Shown here in pieces: positions 1 to 6,475 of a DNA stretch of 7,159 nt. Within the stretch, counting starts at the first letter, position 1; the number at the start of each line of letters is the position of its first letter. This DNA is from Ruminiclostridium sp. (GTDB lineage Bacteria; Bacillota; Clostridia; DSM-8532), in NCBI GenBank assembly GCA_003535195.1, contig DOHN01000036.1, positions 1 through 7,159 on the forward strand, read 5' to 3'. The position numbers and the translations under genes were made by a program. The notes under the pieces were generated by a model. That model was not told the DNA's origin, did not search any database, and worked only from the letters and a program-made list of their open reading frames with translations.

Positions 1-1
1 T

Positions 2-517
2 GTGGAACCAATAAAAAGTGATTTTAAGATTAAAATATCCCCGCTTCAGCAGTCTGAAATTGCGGAAGAATTGAAGCCTATGGCTCAGCTTCGTGGACTT
101 CTGCTCAAGGAGCTAAGTGAATTTTATATACTAACCATTCAAAATCGACACATTGTCATTAAACTGAAAACCTATGGCATTCCAACTGAGCGGGACAATG
201 CTGTATATAAAAGCATCATTGATTCTAAAGCCAAGTTTTTATCCTATGTTTCGTTTATGCTGTCAGAGAATTACGAAACCGGGATATTGGATGCGGAGGA
301 AAGCTTGCGGTTATTGCAGGAATCTTCCGCAGGCGATGCTGGCACATTGCTGACTGCTGGAATCTACGAGAAAATGCTCCGAGTGCTTCATCAAAACCCA
401 AGCAGACTTGTCGCGCTTTCTGACGTAGTGAGGCGGTTAAATTTAGACATCGTTGGGGATGAGTTTCTGACAATGTATCACCAGTTTGAGCTTGTAGCAA
501 GGAGGCTGAAAAAATGA
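2..517 (+). CDS. Unrecognised helicase-partner protein, probably the C-terminal part of a longer gene cut by the window edge
   Basis: The frame is open to the window edge. The only upstream start is a GTG at base 2 with no visible ribosome binding site, so the true start is probably outside and these 171 residues are probably a C-terminal piece. The protein is soluble and mostly helical by composition, with no signal peptide or membrane segment. A segment around residues 120-165 (Y-E-K-M-L ... NPSRL ... F-L-T-M-Y-H-Q-F) resembles, from memory only, C-terminal regions of proteins encoded just before large SNF2-like helicases. I cannot name a family. The stop codon overlaps the helicase start as ATGA, so the two are almost certainly translationally coupled and probably act together, perhaps as subunits of one DNA-processing complex. 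That partnership is inference. If the rest of the gene upstream encodes a nuclease domain, this would be a nuclease-helicase pair. Confidence 0.7.
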   Translation: MEPIKSDFKIKISPLQQSEIAEELKPMAQLRGLLLKELSEFYILTIQNRHIVIKLKTYGIPTERDNAVYKSIIDSKAKFLSYVSFMLSENYETGILDAEESLRLLQESSAGDAGTLLTAGIYEKMLRVLHQNPSRLVALSDVVRRLNLDIVGDEFLTMYHQFELVARRLKK

Positions 518-3465
518 TTCCAAAGGATTTTCAGCAGGCTACAGCCAACCGCATTTTAGAGGTTTTTCGCAGCGGTCAAAACAGAATTCTGCTTGCAGAT
601 GAAGTGGGCTTAGGCAAAACAATTATCGCCAGTGATGTTGTGCGTCAAGTTGCAGATTGGCACAAAAATGAAATGCAGGATGATCATTTCAAGGTAATAT
701 ACATTTGTTCCAACATAAACATAGCAAACCAAAATGCACGAAAATTAGGCGTTTCGGAGCTTATGAATGTTTCTGAAAGCCGCCTTTCCATGCAGCATCT
801 TAAAATCTATCAGAACAAAAAGTCAAATCGCAGCTATGAGCAGCTCATACCGCTTACCCCTGCCACCTCATTCTCAATGACGTCCGGATGCGGTAATCAG
901 GAAGAACGGGCACTGATGTACTCTCATATCAAAAGACTTCCTGCGTTTAAAAATCTCGGCACACAGCTGTCTCACTTTTTCGCATACGATGCAGAAAAAT
1001 GGTGGGATCGCTACTATGTGGGGCACTATGAGAATCTGGTGATAGACTGCGATGCCGGTGGGAATCAGTATATTGCTGATATGAGCTGTGAATTATCGGA
1101 GCGATTAGCAGCGGCAGACGGTCTTGTTTCGTCCATCATACAAAACTGTACATCAAAAAGCTCTACAAGAAAAAGAGAGTCCAGACCGCTGCTGAATGAA
1201 TTGCGCAAGATATTTGCACAAATAAGCTTGGACAAGCTGAAACCGGATCTGGTCATCATGGATGAGTTTCAAAGATTTAGGGATTTAATTTCCCCGTCAG
1301 ATGATGAGCAAGGAATGCTGTGCAAAGCCTTCCTGCAAAATACCGGGACAAAAGTGCTTCTTTTATCAGCTACGCCCTACAAACCATATTCCACCTTGGA
1401 GGAATTGGCGGCGGATAATCCGACTGATCACTATAAGGAATTTATGGAGGTTATGCAGTTTCTATTTTATGACGAAGCGAAAAGAGAAACTTTTGAGAGG
1501 GTGTGGCAGGATTATTCCCATGCATTGTGTGAAATATCAAAAGACAATCTTACTGTACTGATTGCACGGAAAAATATTGCTGAGAACGCATTGTATCAGG
1601 GTATCTGCCGCACCGAACGATTTAGCAGCGGAATTATCGATGACAGCGGTGCTACGGAAACGGAGATATCGGAAGGCGACATCATGGGCTACCATGCAAT
1701 GCAATCACTTTTGGACGATATGAGCAGCCATAGCAGAAGATCGCTTCGGTATCGGAATACTCCCATGGATTATGTAAAATCCTCCCCCTATTTGCTTTCT
1801 TTTATGGAAAGCTATCAGCTCAAAAAGCAGATAACAGATTATTTTTCAGGTGGTCGGCATCTTGAGCTGGTGAAGGGAGTGAATAGCAAATACCTATTGC
1901 TGAAGAAAAGCGCAATACACGGTTATGCTCCCATCCCCGCAAACAATGCACGTTTAACGAAATTGAAGGAAATTGTGTTTGATGGTGGCAAGAATGGCGC
2001 AGAGAACCTTCTCTGGATTCCTGCATCAAAGGCATACTACCGCACTGGAAGCGTGTTTGATAAAAATAAAGATTACTCTAAGGTTTTGGTGTTTTCCTCT
2101 TGGGAAATGGTGCCTCGAATGGTGTCGGTGATGCTTTCCTATGAGTCGGAACGAATGACCATCGGCAAACTGTTTCACAATGCAAAGCAAAGACGCGGCC
2201 GAGGCTATTTTGCCACCAGAGAAGAACGTCGTTTTGGAATTAGCAGGCTTAAAAACGAAACAGAAGATATCATGTGCTTGGTTTCAAGAACGCTTGCAAA
2301 GCTATATTCTCCGGGTGACTATCTTGGCTCGGATATTGAGCAAATACGCAAAAGTCTTGCAGCCTCACTTGAACCAAAGATAACCGCTGTAAAGAATAAA
2401 TATCATCTCACACAAAGCGGAAACGCAGGAGCAAAAGCACTGATAGAATTGATAAAGGCTTTAGATAACCGCCCTTTTGCGGCTCCCACAGTAATCCCGT
2501 CAAATGCGGTTGATACGCTCGTTAACATGGCGATTGGCTCACCGGCTATTTGTACCTTTCGGCTTCTAAACGGCAATGAAGAAGCGGCACAGAAACTGGC
2601 AAAAGAGGTATTTGTCAGCCTGTTTAATAAAGCGGAAAGCTCAGCTATTCTTGATTTGCTCTATGGAAGCCGTGAAGATGACGCTTATTATGAATCCGTA
2701 TTTCGTTATTGCGTAGATGGAAACTTACAGGCCGTTTTAGATGAATATGCACATATTCTTACGGAGAGCGGTGCTGGCCTTGCAGAAGCGATGATAGAGT
2801 CCTTTGCAGACACAGCCTCGTTGCAGATTGATACCTTGGAATCCTTCACAGGGGCAGATCACGAAAAAGCACGTATGCGCACCCATTTTGCTGTTGGATA
2901 CTTCAACGCACGCATCAGCAACGAAAATGTAATCAGAACCGAGAAGATTCGAAAAGCCTTTAATTCACCGTTTCGTCCATTCGTTCTTTCTACAACCTCT
3001 ATCGGACAAGAAGGGCTTGATTTTCACTGCTACTGTCGCCGTGTCATGCACTGGAATCTTCCGTCTAACCCAATTGATTTAGAGCAGCGTGAAGGCAGAA
3101 TTAACAGATATAAATGTCTTGCGGTTCGCCAGAATGTTGCCCATCGATACGGTACAGAGCCAACATGGGATGCTATGTTCGAAAAGGCAGCAGAAAAAGA
3201 AAAAGGGCTTTCTTCTGACTTGGTTCCCTACTGGTGTTTAAATGAACAGGGATTAGACAGCGTAAAAATTGAGCGATTTGTACCAATGTACCCCATGAGT
3301 CAAGATAAAATACGATATATCCGGCTTATTAAGGTACTGTCCCTTTATCGCCTCACCCTTGGACAGCCTCGGCAAGAAGAACTTCTTGAAGTGCTGGATA
3401 AAGAAATTGCTGATGTGGTAAGTGATGATTTGTTTATCAATTTAAGTCCGTTTGAAAAACAATAA
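514..3465 (+). CDS. SNF2-like superfamily 2 DNA helicase/translocase, 983 residues
   Basis: This is an ATP-dependent nucleic-acid translocase. Visible motifs, in order: a Q-motif-like F6-Q7-Q8; Walker A D29-E-V-G-L-G-K35-T36; DEAH-like box D250-E-F-Q253 preceded by hydrophobic residues; motif III S285-A-T-P-Y289; motif IV near K523-V-L-V-F-S-S-W530; motif V G831-Q-E-G-L-D-F-H838; motif VI Q858-R-E-G-R-I-N-R-Y866. All catalytic positions are intact. Two long insertions are notable: about 210 residues between motifs I and II and about 300 between IV and V, the latter helical and without recognisable domains. The ATG overlaps the preceding stop (ATGA) and has GGAGG at 501-505, eight bases upstream. 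Helicases of this layout occur in phage-defence loci, but I cannot assign it to a named system such as DISARM or Hachiman. It could instead act in element maintenance. A hairpin terminator follows directly. Confidence 0.9.
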   Translation: MIPKDFQQATANRILEVFRSGQNRILLADEVGLGKTIIASDVVRQVADWHKNEMQDDHFKVIYICSNINIANQNARKLGVSELMNVSESRLSMQHLKIYQNKKSNRSYEQLIPLTPATSFSMTSGCGNQEERALMYSHIKRLPAFKNLGTQLSHFFAYDAEKWWDRYYVGHYENLVIDCDAGGNQYIADMSCELSERLAAADGLVSSIIQNCTSKSSTRKRESRPLLNELRKIFAQISLDKLKPDLVIMDEFQRFRDLISPSDDEQGMLCKAFLQNTGTKVLLLSATPYKPYSTLEELAADNPTDHYKEFMEVMQFLFYDEAKRETFERVWQDYSHALCEISKDNLTVLIARKNIAENALYQGICRTERFSSGIIDDSGATETEISEGDIMGYHAMQSLLDDMSSHSRRSLRYRNTPMDYVKSSPYLLSFMESYQLKKQITDYFSGGRHLELVKGVNSKYLLLKKSAIHGYAPIPANNARLTKLKEIVFDGGKNGAENLLWIPASKAYYRTGSVFDKNKDYSKVLVFSSWEMVPRMVSVMLSYESERMTIGKLFHNAKQRRGRGYFATREERRFGISRLKNETEDIMCLVSRTLAKLYSPGDYLGSDIEQIRKSLAASLEPKITAVKNKYHLTQSGNAGAKALIELIKALDNRPFAAPTVIPSNAVDTLVNMAIGSPAICTFRLLNGNEEAAQKLAKEVFVSLFNKAESSAILDLLYGSREDDAYYESVFRYCVDGNLQAVLDEYAHILTESGAGLAEAMIESFADTASLQIDTLESFTGADHEKARMRTHFAVGYFNARISNENVIRTEKIRKAFNSPFRPFVLSTTSIGQEGLDFHCYCRRVMHWNLPSNPIDLEQREGRINRYKCLAVRQNVAHRYGTEPTWDAMFEKAAEKEKGLSSDLVPYWCLNEQGLDSVKIERFVPMYPMSQDKIRYIRLIKVLSLYRLTLGQPRQEELLEVLDKEIADVVSDDLFINLSPFEKQ

Positions 3466-3467
3466 AT

Positions 3468-3499
3468 CAAAACCCATACCACTGTTGGTATGGGTTTTG
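3468..3499 (+). terminator. Hairpin terminator after the helicase
   Basis: A perfect 14-bp inverted repeat (arms 3468-3481 and 3486-3499) with a 4-base loop begins three bases after the helicase stop. The left arm starts with AAAA and the right arm ends with TTTT, so the U-run lies in the stem, a form that can work in both directions. There is no further long T-run after it, so read-through is possible. Confidence 0.75.
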
Positions 3500-3508
3500 T
3501 GCTATACT
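3500..3508 (+). promoter_or_regulatory. Extended -10 promoter for the WYL regulator gene
   Basis: TGC-TATACT (3500-3508) is a good extended -10 element (TGn plus 5 of 6 -10 bases). No convincing -35 lies at the right distance, because that position falls in the terminator hairpin loop. The predicted transcript would begin near 3515, directly before the AGGAGG ribosome binding site (3517-3522), giving a very short leader. Confidence 0.5.
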
Positions 3509-3527
3509 GTACTTACAGGAGGTGAAA

Positions 3528-4400
3528 ATGTTGGCTAATGCAAAGCTAAAGCTGCTTAAAGTTTTGGAAATATTAATGGAAACTGATGAAGGACATCCTC
3601 TAACGGCACTACAAATTGCGGACAAACTAAAGCTCTATGGAATTGATGCAGAACGCAAATCCATCTGCCGTGACATAAATATCCTGAAAGATGATGCCGG
3701 GTATGACATTGCACTATCAGAAGATAACAAACAAGGATATTATATGGTCAGTCGGAACTTTGAAGATTGGGAACTAAAAATCTTAATTGATGCCGTTTGG
3801 GGCGCAAAGTTTTTAACACAAGATAATGCCGATAAGCTCGCTACAAAATTGCGCTCTATGGCAAGTGAAAGCAGCCGTAATATGCTGTCTGCCACTACAC
3901 CTGTAAAGCTCAAAATCAAAAGCAGTAATGTCACTACCAAAATCAATATTGACTCCATTTTAAGGGCGATTAAAAATGACCGGAAAATTAAGTTTCAATA
4001 CTCATATATGGCTATCGATCTTAAGCCCAAATTGCGCAAGGATGGTTTTTTCTATACGGTTAATCCGTATGCACTGATATGGCAAAATGAACATTACTAT
4101 CTCATAGCAAACTACGACAAATACGATAATCTCAGCTACTATAGATTGGATCGCATGAAGTCACTGGTAATTTCGGATGATAAAAGAAAACCCGCAAATG
4201 AACTTTTAGGCAGCAACGCAGACCTGCAAATTGAGCAATATGTGAGAGCCTCATTGTATCACTATGGTGGGCAGAAGATTGCAATTCCATTGGAATTACA
4301 GCTGCTGAAAAAAGTGCTGTTTTCTCTTTTTGGCCGAATCGCCAGCCACAATGGGATGGAATTGCTTTGTCTAAGGACAAAGAAACGCTATATCTTGTAG
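3528..4400 (+). CDS. WYL-domain transcription regulator, C-terminally truncated/chimeric
   Basis: This is a predicted ligand-responsive DNA-binding regulator. ATG 3528 is chosen because AGGAGG (3517-3522) ends five bases before it; the in-frame GTG at 3522 overlaps that site. The N-terminus (about residues 5-65) is a winged helix of the DeoR/HTH_11 type (L-T-A-L-Q-I-A-D-K-L ... R-K-S-I-C-R-D-I-N-I-L). The WYL domain spans about 140-230, and the signature is H189-Y190-Y191-L192, with Tyr in place of Trp. The family usually continues after 'GG-x-K-I-x-I-x-L-E-L' with a WCX domain of some 60-70 residues ending in a dimer region. Here the match stops near residue 255 and about 35 unrelated residues follow to a TAG inside the next reading frame. 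WYL regulators often control defence loci (BrxR/CapW type), which fits a neighbouring helicase and nuclease. Its target and ligand are unknown, and function without WCX is doubtful. Confidence 0.8.
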   Translation: MLANAKLKLLKVLEILMETDEGHPLTALQIADKLKLYGIDAERKSICRDINILKDDAGYDIALSEDNKQGYYMVSRNFEDWELKILIDAVWGAKFLTQDNADKLATKLRSMASESSRNMLSATTPVKLKIKSSNVTTKINIDSILRAIKNDRKIKFQYSYMAIDLKPKLRKDGFFYTVNPYALIWQNEHYYLIANYDKYDNLSYYRLDRMKSLVISDDKRKPANELLGSNADLQIEQYVRASLYHYGGQKIAIPLELQLLKKVLFSLFGRIASHNGMELLCLRTKKRYIL

Positions 4401-5038
4401 AGGCAAAAGCTCATCTCACAGAATTAAAAAGCAAACTAATGGCAAGCAGCGAACAAAGCAAACAAATGATTGTAGATAGCATGAGAAGCGTATTTGATAA
4501 GCACTATTCCGGCGGAGATTTTTCTTTATGGACAAGTCAATACTATCAGTTGGCAAATCGACTAACCTTTCTAACTAAGCTTAACGAAAATTTTAAGCAC
4601 AAGAAAATTCAGGTTGAGTTAGTTTTACTGAATTTCGTTGACGATTACACATATAAGCCAACCAGCGCTTCTGAATGGGAGCGTCATTATAGAGAGATTT
4701 TTGATCAGATGACTGGATGCGAAACACCTCCCCCGAACGTAAGCGTTATGAATTTTTCTGTAGTTGGCAGAGGCTGTGCACGAAATCCAATCTCAGGGGA
4801 TTTGATTTTTCGTAAGGATAAAATTTTGAGCTATGGCTTTTCAAAGGAAGAAAACATTAGAATTAGAGATAATCTTCCTAATAATTGCAATCTCCTCGTG
4901 TGCGATAGCTTTTCGGATCTGATTGCTTATAATGGCATCTATTGCTTTGTCAATCCGTATGCTTTAAGTGATGATGAACTGAAAATCATATTGGATTTCT
5001 ATAATCAAAAGTTTTACTCGAAAGAGTTGTCGGTTTAA
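4235..5038 (+). pseudogene. PD-(D/E)XK-like nuclease, 5' end missing
   Basis: The frame opens after a TGA at 4232-4234 and has no ATG, GTG or TTG before a TTG at 4367 that lacks a ribosome binding site. Protein-like sequence is nevertheless clear upstream of 4367: F-W-P-N-R-Q-P-Q-W-D-G-I followed by L-Y-L-V-E-A-K-A-H. This gives D (codon 4355), E (4400) and K (4406), the D...E-x-K active-site pattern of PD-(D/E)XK nucleases. Any protein starting at 4367 would lack the Asp. Downstream are S-x-W-T-S-Q-Y-Y-Q-L-A-N-R and L-N-F-V-D-D-Y-T-Y-K-P-T-S-A-S-E-W, which I recall in uncharacterised bacterial proteins of similar size. Target and chemistry are unproven. Its N-terminus is lost at the join with the WYL gene, and it is one frame (-1) off that gene. 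Production would need frameshifting or an unusual start, so it is called a broken gene with moderate certainty. Confidence 0.65.
4262..4330 (+). other. Join between the WYL regulator and the nuclease frame
   Basis: Frame 3 looks like WYL up to about 4298 (G-G-Q-K-I-A-I-P-L-E-L). Frame 2 looks like the nuclease from about 4295 onward (I-T-A-A-E-K-S-A-V-F-S-F-W-P). Both the WYL C-terminus and the nuclease start are missing at this spot. An A6 run lies at 4308-4313. One extra base in this interval would give a single frame of about 503 residues from 3528 to 5038. Confidence 0.6.
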
Positions 5039-5056
5039 ACTGACAACTCTTTTTTA
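5021..5056 (+). terminator. Intrinsic terminator overlapping the nuclease stop codon
   Basis: AAAGAGTTGTC (5021-5031) pairs with GACAACTCTTT (5042-5052). The pairing continues inward through one G-U and several A-T pairs, so the whole interval is nearly palindromic, and T-rich sequence runs to 5055. The TAA stop (5036-5038) sits at the tip of the hairpin. It separates the nuclease transcript from the repressor operon. Confidence 0.8.
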
Positions 5057-5070
5057 ATAGAAAAATATAC

Positions 5071-5099
5071 TTGTAACCGGAACAACTGTTTGATAAAAT
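5071..5099 (+). promoter_or_regulatory. Sigma-A type promoter for the XRE-ImmA-zinc ribbon operon
   Basis: TTGTAA (5071-5076), a spacer of exactly 17, then TAAAAT (5094-5099). Transcription would begin near 5106, giving a leader of about 40 bases before the XRE start. The spacer also carries TTGT...ACAA and AACA..TGTT short inverted repeats that an autoregulating XRE protein could bind; that binding is inference. Confidence 0.65.
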
Positions 5100-5100
5100 G

Positions 5101-5114
5101 ATGGTGTAAACCAT
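5101..5114 (+). promoter_or_regulatory. Candidate operator palindrome at the transcription start
   Basis: ATGGT-gtaa-ACCAT is a 5-bp inverted repeat with a 4-base centre lying exactly where transcription should begin. The position suits repression by the XRE protein encoded just downstream, but the repeat is short and could be chance. Confidence 0.35.
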
Positions 5115-5147
5115 TTAGTGAACAAAAATTGCGGAAAGGAGCTTGAT

Positions 5148-5531
5148 ATGGATATTGCATTCGGAGAATATGTTAGGCAAAAACGACTGGAACGCAAAAT
5201 GACGCTCAGGGCATTTGCAAAGGAGGTTGGAATATCTGCTACTTTTATTTCTGGAATGGAAAATAACGAAAAGTCAGCTCCCTCCGATGAAGTGTTAAAA
5301 AGCATCTCAGAAGTTCTCACGCTGGACAAAGGTGAGATGGACAGGCTTTATGATTTAGCGGCTCAGACAAAAGCGTCTAATCCCTTACCACTTGACATTG
5401 CGGAAACGGTTCGTGAAAATGCTGTTGTTCGTATCGCCCTGCGTGTTGCTAAAGATTTAGATGCAACCGATGAAGAGTGGGAAGATTTTATGAGAAGATT
5501 AAAGGAAAACCGAGGTGAAGGAGGTCAGTAA
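5148..5531 (+). CDS. XRE-family helix-turn-helix repressor (ImmR-like)
   Basis: A 127-residue DNA-binding protein. ATG 5148 is preferred over GTG 5118 because AAAGGAG (5135-5141) lies six bases before it and nothing suitable precedes the GTG. The N-terminal half (about residues 4-70) is a five-helix Cro/C1-type domain: the HTH reads T-L-R-A-F-A-K-E-V-G-I-S-A-T-F-I-S-G-M-E-N, followed by a second helical part with L-K-S-I-S-E-V-L. The C-terminal half is acidic and helical (D-E-E-W-E-D-F-M-R-R-L-K-E-N) and may mediate multimerisation or protease recognition. Its stop is directly followed by the ATG of an ImmA/IrrE protease, the arrangement of ICEBs1 immR-immA, where the repressor keeps the element silent until the protease cuts it. 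By analogy it probably represses element genes and its own promoter at 5071-5099. Targets here are not shown. Confidence 0.88.
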   Translation: MDIAFGEYVRQKRLERKMTLRAFAKEVGISATFISGMENNEKSAPSDEVLKSISEVLTLDKGEMDRLYDLAAQTKASNPLPLDIAETVRENAVVRIALRVAKDLDATDEEWEDFMRRLKENRGEGGQ

Positions 5532-6131
5532 ATGCTTAAAAATTATAAGCCCAGGGCAATTGAAACTCTGGCACAAAACGCTCTTAAATATTATAATGAG
5601 GAGCTTGTATGCGGTGAGCCTTGTGAAATACCCATTGAGGAACTGATTGAATTTCACTTTGGAATTATTGTTCAGTACCGTAATCTTTCAAAAAATGGGG
5701 CGATTCATGGAATCACCGTATTTGAAGATAGTATTATTCCCGTCTACGATACAAGGTCAAGGAGATATGAGGCTGTCTACGCGAAGGCAGGAACTATCCT
5801 AATTGATAGTAGATTACTAACAGAAAACAAGATTAAGCGCTTACGCTTTACCTTGGCTCATGAAATTGGACACTGGATGATCCATCAAGACTATTACAAA
5901 GAAATAGACGAATTAGCAAGCAAAACTTCCTCCGACTCTGACATTCGGACTGAGCGAGAGGCCGATTCACTTGGCGCCGCTCTACTGATGCCGTATGGCA
6001 GAGTAAAAGTGGCGTTTTGTCGTTTAAAACCCAAATTAACAAAAGAAGCAACTGTTGCACAGATGGCGCAGCTGTTTAATGTATCGAATCAAGCAATGGA
6101 AATTCGCCTCAAGACCATTGGGCTAATATAG
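5532..6131 (+). CDS. ImmA/IrrE-family zinc metalloprotease (anti-repressor)
   Basis: A 199-residue cytoplasmic metallopeptidase. The gluzincin-type motif H110-E-I-G-H114 gives two zinc-binding histidines and the catalytic Glu111. E143 in E-R-E-A-D145 is the likely third ligand or supporting acid, followed by the family's A-A-x-L-M-P segment. The region before the motif (G-A-I-H-G-I-T-V-F-E-D ... I-L-I-D-S-R-L-L) matches the usual ImmA N-terminal fold, and the C-terminal 50 residues (V-A-Q-M-A-Q-L-F-N-V-S-N-Q-A-M-E-I-R-L) form the typical small helical tail. Length is normal and all key residues are present. The ATG directly abuts the XRE stop, with GGAGGT at 5520-5525 six bases upstream, so the pair is co-translated. 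In ICEBs1 and related phages ImmA cleaves the cognate repressor to release element or prophage genes. The same role is inferred here. What activates it is unknown. Confidence 0.92.
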   Translation: MLKNYKPRAIETLAQNALKYYNEELVCGEPCEIPIEELIEFHFGIIVQYRNLSKNGAIHGITVFEDSIIPVYDTRSRRYEAVYAKAGTILIDSRLLTENKIKRLRFTLAHEIGHWMIHQDYYKEIDELASKTSSDSDIRTEREADSLGAALLMPYGRVKVAFCRLKPKLTKEATVAQMAQLFNVSNQAMEIRLKTIGLI

Positions 6132-6151
6132 CCAAGGAACGAGGGGTGCGC

Positions 6152-6337
6152 ATGGAACAAAAATCATCGACTAAAGCAAATGATAAAATGGTTGTCCGTT
6201 GTCCAATTTGTGAACTCAGAATTATGGATATTCAGTCGGGTAGCAAACCATTAAAACCAAATGCACTAGATATAGTGCTTGAACTGAAATGCAGTCGGTG
6301 TGGCAAGATAGTACAAGTTGTGCTGAGTAATGCCTAA
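6152..6337 (+). CDS. Small Com-like zinc-ribbon protein
   Basis: A 61-residue protein with two CxxC knuckles, C17-P-I-C20 and C47-S-R-C50, spaced as in a zinc ribbon, with V-V-R-C-P before the first and L-E-L-K-C before the second. The pattern resembles phage Mu Com, which binds mRNA to release translation of mom, and small cysteine proteins common in elements of gut Clostridia. The first 13 residues are polar and probably disordered. ATG 6152 has GAGGGG (6141-6146) five bases upstream. A GTG at 6146 preceded by AAGGA (6134-6138) would add two residues and cannot be excluded. It lies 20 bases after the ImmA stop, so it is likely the last gene of the XRE-ImmA operon, before a strong terminator. 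Nucleic-acid binding is inferred from the fold. The nearby SD-hiding leader of the sigma gene is an attractive but unproven target. Confidence 0.78.
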   Translation: MEQKSSTKANDKMVVRCPICELRIMDIQSGSKPLKPNALDIVLELKCSRCGKIVQVVLSNA

Positions 6338-6378
6338 AAAATAAATAATCTCTACTTTTAGTACAAGTGCCAATCCGA

Positions 6379-6393
6379 CGATGTTTTTCATCG
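6379..6393 (+). other. Small hairpin before the terminator
   Basis: CGATG (6379-6383), a TTTTT loop, then CATCG (6389-6393). This perfect 5-bp hairpin stands nine bases before the main terminator stem, so the untranslated tail of the operon carries two hairpins in tandem. It may stabilise the mRNA end or be chance. Confidence 0.4.
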
Positions 6394-6402
6394 GAACGAG
6401 AT

Positions 6403-6452
6403 ATAGGCGTGACAAGTAGCTTTGATAGCTACTTTGTCATGCCTATTTTTTT
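6403..6452 (+). terminator. Strong intrinsic terminator after the zinc-ribbon gene
   Basis: The left arm 6403-6421 (ATAGGCGTGACAAGTAGCT) pairs with 6427-6446, with one G-U wobble and one single-base bulge, a 5-base loop, and a run of seven T (6446-6452). It ends the XRE-ImmA-zinc-ribbon transcript, or acts as an attenuator if the sigma gene is read from the same promoter. Confidence 0.88.
6422..6449 (+). promoter_or_regulatory. Possible promoter for the sigma-like gene, inside the terminator
   Basis: TTGATA (6422-6427), a spacer of 16, then TATTTT (6444-6449), 5 of 6 and 4 of 6 matches to sigma-A hexamers. It would start a transcript near 6456, just before the structured leader. It lies within the terminator hairpin, so the match may only reflect that AT-rich sequence. 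No better promoter is visible up to 6476. Confidence 0.3.
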
Positions 6453-6475
6453 ATGCCCTTTCATGCTCTCAAAGC

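Noticed and set aside
1065..1561. Short frames on both strands inside the helicase gene
   Set aside because: They are shadows of the helicase reading frame with no domain signal or ribosome sites.
4302..4316. Programmed -1 frameshift at the A6 run linking the WYL and nuclease frames
   Set aside because: In the WYL frame the heptamer is G-AAA-AAA, so the P-site tRNA would mispair on slipping, and no clear stimulatory hairpin follows. It also does not explain why both families are truncated at the join.
5118..5147. GTG at 5118 as start of the XRE gene
   Set aside because: It has no ribosome binding site, and the extra ten residues run through the AAAGGAG that serves ATG 5148.
6318..6347. TTGTGC and TAAATA as a promoter after the zinc-ribbon gene
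   Set aside because: Weak hexamers with an 18-base spacer partly inside the gene, and a strong terminator follows within 100 bases.
6310..6371. Repeated AGTACAAG at about 6310 and 6360
   Set aside because: Only two copies of 8 bases, one inside a coding region; likely chance.
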